Below the pieces are notes generated by a model. It had not been told where the DNA came from. It saw only the letters and a list, made by a program, of their open reading frames with translations, and did not search any database. This document shows, one piece after another, positions 1 through 9,214 of a stretch of 64,000 nucleotides of DNA (the first letter of the stretch is position 1; each line of letters begins with the position of its first letter). The translations under genes were made by a program, and so were the position numbers. The stretch is taken from positions 5,456,001 to 5,520,000 of the forward strand of contig NZ_JACHJV010000001.1 in NCBI RefSeq assembly GCF_014203855.1, in the 5' to 3' direction. Source of the stretch: Kitasatospora kifunensis. Lineage in GTDB: Bacteria; Actinomycetota; Actinomycetes; Streptomycetales; Streptomycetaceae.

Positions 1-612
1 CACTTCGCGGATCGGTGATTCGGATGGATTGGTCGGCTGGCTGGTGTCCGGGGTGGGGCCGGGGGCGTTGACTGGGCGAGTCGAGGGCTTCCTGGTCCGC
101 GCGGCCACGGTCCCAGCGTCAGCGTCTGTAGTGCGTGGTGACGTCCGTGGTGGAGAAGCGTGATCATCTCGGTTCGCCTTCCACGGGGTTACGTGTCGTT
201 GGCCCCTCGGCCGGGTGTGCGACGCGCAGCAGGACGGCGGCGGATGGGTGCCGGGGACCGGTCGCTGGCTAGAACGCTCCTGAAAATCTTGCCCGAGGGG
301 CCGTCCGGCGTTGAGCTGGGCGGCCCCTCGCGTCCGGTTTCCCCGATCTCACGCTCCGCACCGAGCCCGCGCACCCATGAGGCGTTCGTCCGCCAGGACG
401 CGCCCGGGCGGCGGGTCAGCGAGACACAGAATGAGTTCGCCATCGAGACCCTGTTCACTTGGACCGCCGAGCAGCACCACCAGCCGTCCGTACGGGGCGT
501 GCTGGTCCCGGATCCGCCCGGCGCGGGCGCCGGACCGTACTGCGAGTTCGCCATAGCGCTGTGCTGAGCGACGGAGAGGCTCAGCACCGTCCGGGACCTG
601 CCTGCCGGGCCG
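1..612. other. Gene-free left edge
   Basis: I see no supportable gene here. The reading frames at 160-567 (plus) and 189-650 (minus) overlap each other, have no recognisable domain and are of low-complexity Arg/Pro/Gly composition. A 10-bp perfect hairpin lies at 294-303/321-330 and a 9-bp hairpin at 561-569/579-587. The second suits the 3' end of the minus-strand gene that stops at 613. Confidence 0.5.
561..587 (-). terminator. Hairpin terminator downstream of the mannosyltransferase gene
   Basis: A 9-bp perfect inverted repeat (GTGCTGAGC/GCTCAGCAC, 9-nt loop) begins 26 bases past the stop codon at 613. There is no long T run, as is usual in high-GC actinobacteria. Confidence 0.55.
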
Positions 613-1806
613 TCAGGGAGAGCGGTTCCAGACCAGGAGGAGGTAGCCACCGAAGTAGCCGGAGATCAGGGTCAGCGTGCTGAAAACGATCAGCATCGTG
701 CACCTGCGGGCCTTGGCGAGTGCCACGGCGGGCGGCAGCAGCAGGCCGAAGGCCGCGACCAGGAAGCGGGCCTTGGCGTGGTAGAAGCCCGCGCCGCCGA
801 GGGAGGTGGCGAGCAGGAGGGCGCTGAAGAGCAGCAGCGGCCACGGCTGGCGGTCGGCCAGGCTGAGCGCGAAGAGCATCGCGGCCAGCGTGAGCACGAC
901 GGTGACCGCGTAGTAGTCGAAGTCGGAGGGGTGGGTCAGGATCTGCTGAGCGGTCGTAAAGGTGTACCGGCCGCCGTCCCAGTTGGATCCCCAGCCGTCG
1001 TTCTGGATGTGAAACCACCCGTCGAGCCGATGGACGCGCTGTCCGGCCCAGCACAGATAGCCGAGCCAGCCGGCCGGCGCGAGCAGCAGCGCGGCCCAGG
1101 GCCGCCAGCCGTCCTGCCGTCGGACGATCGCGATCAAGGCCGCCAGGCAGACGACGGGGATGAGAGCGGAGGCGGTGGGCCGGGACAGGCCGGCCAGCAA
1201 GCACAGAACGGCGGTCGCCAGCCAGCGACGGGCGAGCAGCGAGTGCAGTGTCCACACCGCCAAGGCTGTGAACATGCTCTCGGTGTAGGCCATCGACTCG
1301 GTGATCGCGTGCGGGATCACGCCCCACAGGACGGCGAGGACCACCCCTGTGCGGTGGTCGTACAGCCGGCTCCCGAGCGCGTACAGCCCCCAGGCCGCCG
1401 CGATCGCGCACAGCCAGGCGAGCGCCACGGCGGTGGCCGCGTCACCCAGCGGGGAGACGGCGGCCAGGCCGCGGCTCAGCTCCGGGTAGAGCGGGAAGAA
1501 GGCGAGGTTGCTCTGCAACGGGTGGCCGTGATCGTAACCGTGCTCGATGATGCCCAGGTACCAGACCGAGTCCCACTTGTGGCCCAGCTGGTGCAGCAGG
1601 CTCTGGTGCTCCGACCTGGCCCAGTGCCACAGGATCCCGACGCAGACGAGCCGCACCAGCAGGTAGCCGGCGATCGCGGGGACCGCCGCCCGCGCCGCAC
1701 CGCGCAGGGCGCGCAGCAGGGCGCGCGACGAGCTTTGCCGCGGGTCGGCAGGGTCGGCAGGGTCGGCAGGCGCCGGTCTCGGGCGGGCGTGACTGGCTAC
1801 CGTCAT
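613..1806 (-). CDS. PIG-V-like integral membrane mannosyltransferase
   Basis: This is a 397-aa polytopic membrane protein with about 9-10 hydrophobic segments after a Pro/Ala-rich cytoplasmic N-terminus. The first external loop carries WDSVWYLGIIEHGYD and then FFPLYPEL, the pattern of the GT-C, PIG-V/GPI-mannosyltransferase-2-like family, in which acidic residues of the first loop take part in catalysis with a polyprenyl-phosphate mannose donor. From family knowledge it probably adds mannose to a lipid-linked or secreted acceptor outside the membrane. The acceptor cannot be told from the sequence. The ATG at 1806 precedes a Streptomyces-like N-terminus. It stands alone, with a hairpin 3' of its stop, and it is not obviously linked to the RHS genes beside it. 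Confidence 0.75.
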   Translation of the reverse strand: MTVASHARPRPAPADPADPADPRQSSSRALLRALRGAARAAVPAIAGYLLVRLVCVGILWHWARSEHQSLLHQLGHKWDSVWYLGIIEHGYDHGHPLQSNLAFFPLYPELSRGLAAVSPLGDAATAVALAWLCAIAAAWGLYALGSRLYDHRTGVVLAVLWGVIPHAITESMAYTESMFTALAVWTLHSLLARRWLATAVLCLLAGLSRPTASALIPVVCLAALIAIVRRQDGWRPWAALLLAPAGWLGYLCWAGQRVHRLDGWFHIQNDGWGSNWDGGRYTFTTAQQILTHPSDFDYYAVTVVLTLAAMLFALSLADRQPWPLLLFSALLLATSLGGAGFYHAKARFLVAAFGLLLPPAVALAKARRCTMLIVFSTLTLISGYFGGYLLLVWNRSP

Positions 1807-1919
1807 GGTCGCGGCTTTCTTTTCCGATGGGCCCCGGGTGCCGGGTGAAAATCCGCGTCAGTATTCAGTCAACAGTTCGAGGCGGTCAAATTCCACCGCC
1901 CCGGCACGCGGGTACTCCG

Positions 1920-2183
1920 TCAGGAATCGACCACCACCCACTCCGCGCCCTCCTTGACGGCCTCCGTGTCTCTGCGGTCGACGACCAGGGTCGCCGCATC
2001 GGGTTCTGGCCTGGCGGAATGAAGCTCGATACCAATCACCCGCACCGTCCGCGCGGTCTCCTCGTCCCGGAAGGTCATTCCTCCCTGGATGACGCCGGAC
2101 CGGATGACGCCTGCGACCAAAAGGCCGCCACGCCCCTTGAGATCGAACACCTTCACCACGGAGAACCTGGCTACTTCCGACAT
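1920..2183 (-). CDS. Stand-alone EF-Tu domain II-like small protein; candidate RHS immunity protein
   Basis: This is an 87-aa protein. Its first 40 residues (ARFSVVKVFDLKGRGGLLVAG followed by VIRSGVIQGG) follow the domain-II beta-barrel signature of translation GTPases, in which EF-Tu has xxVFxIxGRGxVxxGxxxxGxxxxG. There is no G domain, so it cannot be a GTPase by itself. I placed the start at the ATG at 2183 because GGAG lies 6 bases upstream; a TTG 12 bases earlier is open but unsupported. It is the first gene after the RHS gene on the same strand, with a 137-bp AT-rich gap. That is where immunity genes of RHS/contact toxins usually lie. The fold assignment is by motif; the immunity role is inferred from position only. 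Confidence 0.7.
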   Translation of the reverse strand: MSEVARFSVVKVFDLKGRGGLLVAGVIRSGVIQGGMTFRDEETARTVRVIGIELHSARPEPDAATLVVDRRDTEAVKEGAEWVVVDS

Positions 2184-2208
2184 CGATTTCTCCAAATTAC
2201 GTCAACTT

Positions 2209-2223
2209 CCTTGCTATGCAAGG
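2209..2223. promoter_or_regulatory. Small inverted repeat in the AT-rich leader of the EF-Tu-D2-like gene
   Basis: CCTTGC-TAT-GCAAGG forms a 6-bp dyad between the RHS stop codon and the small downstream gene. The surrounding 2200-2240 is markedly AT-rich for this genome. It may be an operator, a weak terminator or part of a promoter serving the small gene independently of the RHS gene. Confidence 0.35.
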
Positions 2224-2320
2224 TATATATCGAATACTAACAGTCAGGTGCGGACCGGACCGGGGATGACGGGGCCGAGGGCGACCTGTGCGCCTCGACC
2301 CCGGCGTCCCCCCACCGCTG

Positions 2321-5300
2321 TTACCAGCTGAAGAGGTCCTCCACCCCGTCCACCAGGGCGGAGCCGGCTCCACTGCCGACGATTCCGCCGACCACGCCAC
2401 CGACCACGCCACCGACGACCGTGCCCACCGGGCCCAGGGTGGTGCCGACCGCCGCGCCGAGTTCCGCGCCGCCCTCCGCGCCGGCGATACCGCCGGCCAG
2501 GCTGCTGGCATCGTGCACCGCCATGTCGACGCGCTTGTCGGCCGGCGCGGACATGACGTCGTTCACGTCCATCGCCACGCCGACCGCCATGCCGACCACG
2601 CCGAGGCCTTTGATCGCCCCGCCGACGCTGATCGATCCGGCGTCCGAGGCCAAGCCCTCGGCCACCCCGGCCGTGTCGTCACCGGCCGCGGCCGCGGCGC
2701 GGTTGGCGTTGAAGCGATCAACGGCGGCGTCTTCACTGCCGTACGCCTCGTCCTCCATGTCGTCCTTGGTACCGGATCCGCCCACTCCCACACTGCGTTC
2801 GACACCGTTGCGGTACTGCTCGATGTGAGTCCGCTCGTGCTGCAGCGTGCGCACCAGGGTCTCCTCGTCCATGAAGGAGGCCGGGCCGAGCCGGATCCGA
2901 TCGATTCCATCGGTTTCCTCCGGGCTCGGAGCACAGGCACAGGCGCCCTGCCAGTCCAGGTAGCTGACCTCGTCCTCCTCGTCGACGATGTGGATGTCCA
3001 CGCCTTCGAGGTCGACCTCCGCATCCTTCGCGATGCTCGACACGGTGTCCTGTGTGCGGTCCAGCCCGCCGCCGTTCTCCCAGACGTCCCGGTTCGACCG
3101 GGCCGCCTGCCGTGAGTACAGGGTGTCGTCCGAGTAGTTGTCCGACCAGCTGTCGCTGTCGCCCGAGTCGTCATCGCTCAAGCTGTCGCTGCTCGAAGCG
3201 TCGTCGCCCAGGCTTGCGGCGAGGCCGTCGGCGAGGCCAGTCATGGCTCCGAGGAAGGCGCTGGCCAAGGAGAGCGCATCGCTCATCAAGCCGAACAGGC
3301 CACCGCTCGACGACCCGCCGCCGTCGGAGTCGTCATCCCGCATCAGGCCGGTCGGGTCACTGGCCGAGGTGGGGTCGTTGCCGGCGTAGGTGTAGCCGGT
3401 CAGCGACTGCGGGTCGCTACCGCTGAGCTGCGGGTCGACGCTGATGAACTTGCCGAGCGTCGGGTCGTATTCGCGCGCCCCGACTTCGATCAGGCCGGTG
3501 GACTGACTCACCGGCATGTTCAGGAACCCGTGGTTGTCCGGCCACGCTCCGGCCATGCTGGTGCCACGGAGATTGCCGTAGGGATCGGTCGAGCGCCGGT
3601 TCAGCGCCAGGCTGGTGGTGTTGACCGCCAGCTGCTGGGTGGAGTGCTGATCGCCTATCAGGTAGCAGGTGCCTCCCGTGGTTCCGTCGGACACGCCGAT
3701 CAGCAGTGAGCCCAGGCTGTAGTAGCGCTTGGTGGTGACGGTACCGTTGGCGCTCCTGGTGACCTCCTCACCGGGGAGGAAGAGCGTGCTCGATCCCGGG
3801 TCGTGGCGGATGAGCTCCTTGTTCTCCACCGTGTAGACCCAGGAGGTGTTACCGGACGGCGTGGTGACGGCGGAGGGCTTCCCCTCCTCGTTCCAGGTGA
3901 ACGTCTGACTGCCGGATGGCAGGGAACGGCTGAGGGTGTTGCCGTCCTTGTCGTAGGTGTAGCTCGTCCCGCCAGCGGCGGCACCGGTGGTTCCGGCGAG
4001 GCTGTGGGATCCCGGGTTGTACGTGTAGTTGGTGGTCTGGTCCGAGCCGACCGTCGCGGACACCGCATGCGTGACCTGTGACAGTCGGTCGCCCGATCCG
4101 TCGAAGGTCCAGGTGGTCCAGTACGGGTTCGGGCCGCCGAGCACGGAGTTGCCGGCGGTGGCCGGCGACTTGGTGCAGTCCGCCGCGGCGGTCCAGGCGG
4201 AGTTCAGGTGCCCCAGCGCGTCGTAGGTGAAGCACTGGCTGTCGACCGGGGAGGTTCCCTTCGGCCCCTGCGTGTCCGTGACGGAGGTGACCTGGCCGGC
4301 CGGGCTGTACCCGTACACGGCGTCGTCCAGCTGCGGGATCGCCACCTGGGCGCTGAGGTTGGCGTCGGTGACCTTCAGCGTCTGCTGGTCGTAGGTGTAC
4401 GACAGCCAGGCGTTGTTGGTCGATCCACCGTAGGTCACCTGGGAGGGCAGCCCGTATCCGGAGAGGGACTGTGAGGCCACCACCGAGGTGCCGTGGACGC
4501 TGGTCGGGTTGCCCAACTTGTCGTAGGTGTTGTTGACGATCTCGCCCGGCATGCCGGAGACCGGCGCCGGAGTGGTGCTGAGCAGCAGGTTGGTGCTGCT
4601 GTAGCCGTAGCGGGTGATGTAGGACTTGCCGCCCAGACCCGCCTCACTCGCCGGGATGACCGTCAGCTGGCTGACGGCGTTGCCGGCGCCGTCGTAGCCG
4701 GTGGTTCCGGTGATGTAGTTGCCGGAGGGCGTATAGCGGGTGGCGTTGGTGAGCTTGCCCGGCTGCAAGGTGTCGTACAGCCAGGAGGTCATCTTGGCGC
4801 CGGAGGTCGACCCCGAGTACTCGGCCGTCTTGCGGCCGATTAGGTCGTAGGTGTAGGCCACGGTCTGCCCGCGGGCATCCGTCATGGATGTGAGCTGGCC
4901 GGCGTTGTCGTAGACGGAACTCGCCGAACCGGCGTCGGGATCCTGCTGGCCGGTCTTACGGCCCAGCATGTCGAAGGTGTAGCTCCAGGTGACCCCACCG
5001 GACTGCATCGAGGTCTGGTGCCCCAGGGCGTCATAGCCGTACACCGTCGGTTGGAACGACCCACCGCTCACCACACTGCCGTTGACCGTCGGCGCGCTGG
5101 TGTACTGGTCGAGCTCGGTGGTACGGCCGAGGGCATCGGTCACCGTGGTCTGGGGGACACCGCCCTGCGGCGGGATCACCGTGGTGCGGTCACCTCCGTA
5201 GACGGTCTGCGTCGCCTTGGTCACCACACCGTCCTTGTAGGACGTGGCGATCGTGGTACGCCCGGAGCCGTCCATCGTGTTGACCACCCGGTCGTCCACA

Positions 5301-8300
5301 GCGCTCACCGCGACCTGCTGCACGGTGGTACTCGGTGCAGCGGCGATCAGATAGTGGTTGTCGCTCGCGACCGTCCACCCGTGGCCGTCGTAGAACGTGT
5401 CACTGACCTGCGAGCCACCGTTCTCCGAGGTGCTCTGGGTCTGCACCACCCGGCCCAGGGCGTCGTAGAGCTTGGTCGAGGCGACGTAGTTCGCTCCGGT
5501 GCCGTAGTCGACCAGGTCGTTGGTGGTGACAACCTGCGGACCGTTGCTCTGCACCAGGTAGCTGAAAGTGCTGTTCGGCGGAACCTGGCCCTGCGTCCTG
5601 CCGGGCCGCCACAGCTGAGTGACCCGACCGAGCGGATCGTAGGTGGCGCTGGTGACGTGTCCGGCGATGTCGGTGATCGCGGCCTTGCTGCCCCGGTCGG
5701 GATTGAAGACCGTGGTGGTCTTCTGGCCGAGCGGGTTGGCCACCACGGACTGGGTGAGCACACCGCCGTCGGCCGGGGTGTAGGTGTTGGTGCTGCCGCG
5801 GCCGAGCGCGTCAGCCGTGGTCAGTACACGGCCCGACGAGTCGTAGCTGCTCGTGGCACTGGTGAAGAAGGAACCGTTGTTGAGGAGATCCACACGCGTG
5901 GGGTCCCCCAGTCCGGTCAAAGCACCGAGGGTACCCGAGCCGTCGTAGTACGTCCGGGTGTCGGCCTGGACGCTCGACTGCGCGGTGCCGGTCACCGGGC
6001 ATGACTGCTGGCTGGTGATCACCTCCGAGATCCGGTTCCGGATCCAGCTGGTGGTGTTGTCCGCGTAGGCGGTGGTGGTGCACATCTCGGGAACGCCGTC
6101 ACCGGTCGCGTCCTTGCTGATCCCGCGCCCGGCCGAGTCGTAGCCGTTCACCGTGGTCACGGTGCGGACTCCGCCGGCCGCCAGGTCTGTCAGCGTGCGG
6201 GACTTCGCGGTGCGCACGATGGTCGCCGTCAGCGCGGACAGACCGGTGCGGTTACGGGTGGCGGTGGTCGCCAGTACGGTCGGGTTGGTGATGGTCCGGG
6301 CGAGCCGGGCACCGCCGTCACCGTTGTAGCTGGTGCTCTCGAAGGCCTGTCCGGCCAGCGGGTTGTCGTCGTTGACCGTCTCGCCGAGCGAGTTGGTCAA
6401 CGTGGCTGTCCGCGTACCGTTGTTCGGCAGGGTGTCGCCGTTCATGCCACGGAAGTAGGTGGTGACGGACTTGGTCAGCTGTTCACCGTTGGAGGCGTTG
6501 CCGGTCCTGACGTCGACCTCGCCGTAGCCTCGGAACTGACCATAGGTGCGGTTCTCCGGCTTGACCACCTCGTTGTCGTCGTAGTGCCACGCGGCCCCAC
6601 CGACGTAGGAGTACGTGGTCTTCTGCATTGGCGTCAGACCAGTCGGATCCTGTGCGTCGACCTCGGTGACGACGTATTTGTTGAAGTAATCAAGGACCGG
6701 CGACGTGTACAGCGGTGGCGTCCAGTACGTCGGCATGCACTGCGACGTGTTCTGCGAAGGATCTGTGGGAATTGTGGATGAAGAGCAGCTGGTGCTGTAC
6801 GTGACCGCGATGATCGAACCAGTGTCCGTGCTGATCGAGGTCAACCGCCAGTGCGGCATCCCTGGCATGTTGTTGTAGTCCGGAACCCGGTTGACCATGG
6901 CCTGGCCGTAGAAGGTGATCGGCGGCATGGCGATCGACGCACCGGTCTTGTCGAAACCGGTGCGAGTGAGCGTGGTGAGCCACAGCTCGGGATCGGCGTC
7001 GGTGGGAAATTTCTGGCCAAGATCATATGAGTCGACCTTGATGTAGCCGCCCGAACCGTTCGTGTACTGGGTGGTGATGTTGGTCAGCCGCTTGGTCGAC
7101 CAGAACGTCGGCGAGTGGACCATGCAGGTCGCGCCCGACGCGCACTGCTGGTCCACCGGGACGTCCGGCCACCTGGTCGCGTTGGCCGTCGTCAGCTGCG
7201 ACGGGTCGCAGCTGAACGAGGAGTCCGCCAGGCAGCGTTCGGCGACCGTGAAGACCACCTGGTCAGCCGCCGCGGCACCGTACACGGAGCCGTTCTCGTC
7301 CCGCAGGCCGTAGTCGATGCGGTTCAGGTAACCACCCCGGACATAGCTTGTCCCGGCGGTGGACTTGTTCTGCCCGTAGTAATTCGTCTCGGGCGTGTAG
7401 TAGTACATGCTGGCATTTCCGTGGAGGTCCTCGACGTAGTCGAGGTTCCATCGCCATCCCTGCGTGCACGAGGACGAGGAGAATCCTGCGGAGGAGTTAC
7501 ACGGATCGCCGGAATGGGCACCGTAGACCGGAGTCGTCCAGACCGAGTTGGTGAGACCTTGGTTGTTGTATCCCGGACCGTTGTTGCGACCGAAAAAATA
7601 CTGAGTGCCATCAGTCGTGGTGACCTTGAAATACTCGCCGTTCAGCGCACCGTTCGAACTGCCGGTAAGCATTTCCACCCGATCGCCGCTGTCCGACTGC
7701 TCGTGCAGCGTGTGCGTGGAATCGTCGTAGACCAGCGGAACGGATTTCCCGTTCAGGTTCATGGTCAGAATCTGGCCGGCCCAGCATTCGTCACCGGTCT
7801 GCGAAGCCGTCGGCAGATCCGTGAGCTTCGAGCAGGAACGGTAGGTCCGCTCCACGAAGCCGGGAGAGTAGTCCCAGCCCTCGCCGATCCAGGAGGACTG
7901 GTTGTTGGTCGCGGCGGTGCGGCCGTCCACGCTCCCGGAGCTGTAGGAGAGCGCGACCTTCGGCCCCGCGCCGGAGGCGACCGGCGGCAATGCGATCGGA
8001 TAGCTCCAGGAGAACCCACCGTTCGAACCGCCCGCCGACCAGCTGCCGGAGGGGCCCAGTGAGGTGGCGGTGAAGTCGCCGGAGGAGCCGGAGCTCCCGG
8101 AGACCGCGGCCAGCACGGTCGTGGACGGTGTGGGCGCGGCACTCGCACTGGCCGTCACCACGCCTCGCGCCCCGCCCGGCGACACCGAGCCCGCGACAGC
8201 GACAGAGGGCAGGTCGACCCGGGCGCTGAGCGTGCTGTGCCCAACGTCGTTCCGCGCACCGCTGACCGGCGTCTGCACCTGGCAGGCCGGGACATCGGGC

Positions 8301-8929
8301 GCGGTCAGGGCGCATGCGGGCAGCTGGACCAGGTGCAGCCGGTCGCCGAAGCCCGCGCCACCGGCGTTGCGGAACGCCGAGTAGTCGAGCACGGCGTCCA
8401 CCTGCCCGGCAGCGCTGCCGGCGGCCGGCGTCAGCGAGACCAGCACACCGTTCACGCCTGCCTTGGCCGCCAGCGACCGGTCGTGCACCTCCACGTGCAC
8501 CTGGGGTGCGTCGGGCGTGGTGCGCGGTGCCGTGACCGTCCCGGGATGGTCACCGACCGAGCGCAGCGTGACCGGCACCGGGGCCGGTCGGGTCGGGGCG
8601 GCGAGCGGGGAGGTGGTGGCCGCGTCGGGGTGAGAGGTGGCCGATCCGACCGGCACGTCGGCCTTCGCGGCGGCAGGCCAGTCGGCCGCCGCGGTGCTCC
8701 CGCCCGGCAATCCGCCCTTGATCGCACCCGTCCGCAGGTCCTTCAGCGGGAGCGGTTTGCTTGGTATGCGATGGTCCGACTGAATCTGCGGTCGTTCGCC
8801 CCTTTTCGCCACCGCGCCGGCATCCTGCATGCCGGTGGTCATCGCCAGCATCAGGGCCACGGCGGAAACAGAACCTCGTAGAAATCCGCGGTAAGCCCGT
8901 GGTCTATAACCAGAACTGCCTATGGACAC
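2321..8929 (-). CDS. Secreted RHS/YD-repeat polymorphic toxin-like protein with an HExxH tip
   Basis: This is a giant 2202-aa protein. I chose the GTG at 8929 because GGAGAGG lies 7 bases upstream and the protein then opens with a basic stretch and a hydrophobic signal segment; the longer frame to 9214 has no signal. The N-terminal third contains an actinobacterial SpvB-like region (FSWSYPI, LSYSSGSVDGR). Residues about 900-1780 hold many YD repeats (GYDxxG, TYDxxGR). The RHS core is near 1780-1862 (AREYDPTLGKFISVDP through NDPTSASDPTGL). The 337-aa tip after the core contains a D/S-rich linker, an HERTH zinc-peptidase motif at 2031-2035 and a C-terminal glycine zipper (GAAVGTTLGPVGTVVGG). 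RHS cores encapsulate a C-terminal effector, so the tip is probably a metallopeptidase-like toxin; this is inference. Confidence 0.9.
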   Translation of the reverse strand: MSIGSSGYRPRAYRGFLRGSVSAVALMLAMTTGMQDAGAVAKRGERPQIQSDHRIPSKPLPLKDLRTGAIKGGLPGGSTAAADWPAAAKADVPVGSATSHPDAATTSPLAAPTRPAPVPVTLRSVGDHPGTVTAPRTTPDAPQVHVEVHDRSLAAKAGVNGVLVSLTPAAGSAAGQVDAVLDYSAFRNAGGAGFGDRLHLVQLPACALTAPDVPACQVQTPVSGARNDVGHSTLSARVDLPSVAVAGSVSPGGARGVVTASASAAPTPSTTVLAAVSGSSGSSGDFTATSLGPSGSWSAGGSNGGFSWSYPIALPPVASGAGPKVALSYSSGSVDGRTAATNNQSSWIGEGWDYSPGFVERTYRSCSKLTDLPTASQTGDECWAGQILTMNLNGKSVPLVYDDSTHTLHEQSDSGDRVEMLTGSSNGALNGEYFKVTTTDGTQYFFGRNNGPGYNNQGLTNSVWTTPVYGAHSGDPCNSSAGFSSSSCTQGWRWNLDYVEDLHGNASMYYYTPETNYYGQNKSTAGTSYVRGGYLNRIDYGLRDENGSVYGAAAADQVVFTVAERCLADSSFSCDPSQLTTANATRWPDVPVDQQCASGATCMVHSPTFWSTKRLTNITTQYTNGSGGYIKVDSYDLGQKFPTDADPELWLTTLTRTGFDKTGASIAMPPITFYGQAMVNRVPDYNNMPGMPHWRLTSISTDTGSIIAVTYSTSCSSSTIPTDPSQNTSQCMPTYWTPPLYTSPVLDYFNKYVVTEVDAQDPTGLTPMQKTTYSYVGGAAWHYDDNEVVKPENRTYGQFRGYGEVDVRTGNASNGEQLTKSVTTYFRGMNGDTLPNNGTRTATLTNSLGETVNDDNPLAGQAFESTSYNGDGGARLARTITNPTVLATTATRNRTGLSALTATIVRTAKSRTLTDLAAGGVRTVTTVNGYDSAGRGISKDATGDGVPEMCTTTAYADNTTSWIRNRISEVITSQQSCPVTGTAQSSVQADTRTYYDGSGTLGALTGLGDPTRVDLLNNGSFFTSATSSYDSSGRVLTTADALGRGSTNTYTPADGGVLTQSVVANPLGQKTTTVFNPDRGSKAAITDIAGHVTSATYDPLGRVTQLWRPGRTQGQVPPNSTFSYLVQSNGPQVVTTNDLVDYGTGANYVASTKLYDALGRVVQTQSTSENGGSQVSDTFYDGHGWTVASDNHYLIAAAPSTTVQQVAVSAVDDRVVNTMDGSGRTTIATSYKDGVVTKATQTVYGGDRTTVIPPQGGVPQTTVTDALGRTTELDQYTSAPTVNGSVVSGGSFQPTVYGYDALGHQTSMQSGGVTWSYTFDMLGRKTGQQDPDAGSASSVYDNAGQLTSMTDARGQTVAYTYDLIGRKTAEYSGSTSGAKMTSWLYDTLQPGKLTNATRYTPSGNYITGTTGYDGAGNAVSQLTVIPASEAGLGGKSYITRYGYSSTNLLLSTTPAPVSGMPGEIVNNTYDKLGNPTSVHGTSVVASQSLSGYGLPSQVTYGGSTNNAWLSYTYDQQTLKVTDANLSAQVAIPQLDDAVYGYSPAGQVTSVTDTQGPKGTSPVDSQCFTYDALGHLNSAWTAAADCTKSPATAGNSVLGGPNPYWTTWTFDGSGDRLSQVTHAVSATVGSDQTTNYTYNPGSHSLAGTTGAAAGGTSYTYDKDGNTLSRSLPSGSQTFTWNEEGKPSAVTTPSGNTSWVYTVENKELIRHDPGSSTLFLPGEEVTRSANGTVTTKRYYSLGSLLIGVSDGTTGGTCYLIGDQHSTQQLAVNTTSLALNRRSTDPYGNLRGTSMAGAWPDNHGFLNMPVSQSTGLIEVGAREYDPTLGKFISVDPQLSGSDPQSLTGYTYAGNDPTSASDPTGLMRDDDSDGGGSSSGGLFGLMSDALSLASAFLGAMTGLADGLAASLGDDASSSDSLSDDDSGDSDSWSDNYSDDTLYSRQAARSNRDVWENGGGLDRTQDTVSSIAKDAEVDLEGVDIHIVDEEDEVSYLDWQGACACAPSPEETDGIDRIRLGPASFMDEETLVRTLQHERTHIEQYRNGVERSVGVGGSGTKDDMEDEAYGSEDAAVDRFNANRAAAAAGDDTAGVAEGLASDAGSISVGGAIKGLGVVGMAVGVAMDVNDVMSAPADKRVDMAVHDASSLAGGIAGAEGGAELGAAVGTTLGPVGTVVGGVVGGVVGGIVGSGAGSALVDGVEDLFSW

Positions 8930-9214
8930 GAAATATCCTCTCCAAAGGATACAAATTGGACACAAAGCTTGAACGGCAGATCGGACCATAGCGCCGCGAG
9001 AAAGGCTGCGGCAAAGGGCTCCTGTCGGCCGCTCGAGTGGCTCGGATAATCCGCTGCTAATGAGTTGCAGACCAAGATCACGAGACGTTAGCCTGTGGAG
9101 CCAACCGGATCGCCGGCAGGTCGCCGGCCGTTTTGCGGGTCCGCGGGGCTCCGGCCCCTCGGGGGGTTTCACGGGCGGTGTCGTCCCACCGTTCCACCGA
9201 GGATCAGCCCACAA
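8930..9214. promoter_or_regulatory. Shared divergent promoter region of the RHS and LamG/SGNH-like genes
   Basis: The 285-bp spacer separates two divergently transcribed giant secreted-protein genes. The part next to the RHS gene (about 8930-8990) is AT-rich compared with the rest and contains the RHS ribosome binding site GGAGAGG at 8937-8943. The other side is ordinary high-GC sequence with a GAGGA element before the ATG at 9215. I could not assign -35/-10 hexamers with confidence. Confidence 0.5.

Noticed and set aside
160..567. 135-aa plus-strand frame at the left edge
   Set aside because: Overlaps a terminator hairpin, lacks any recognisable domain, and is matched by an equally long frame on the other strand.
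8930..9214. N-terminal extensions of the RHS and LamG frames into each other
   Set aside because: Both extended frames lack ribosome binding sites and put basic/Pro-rich sequence before the signal peptides; the internal starts at 8929 and 9215 fit better.
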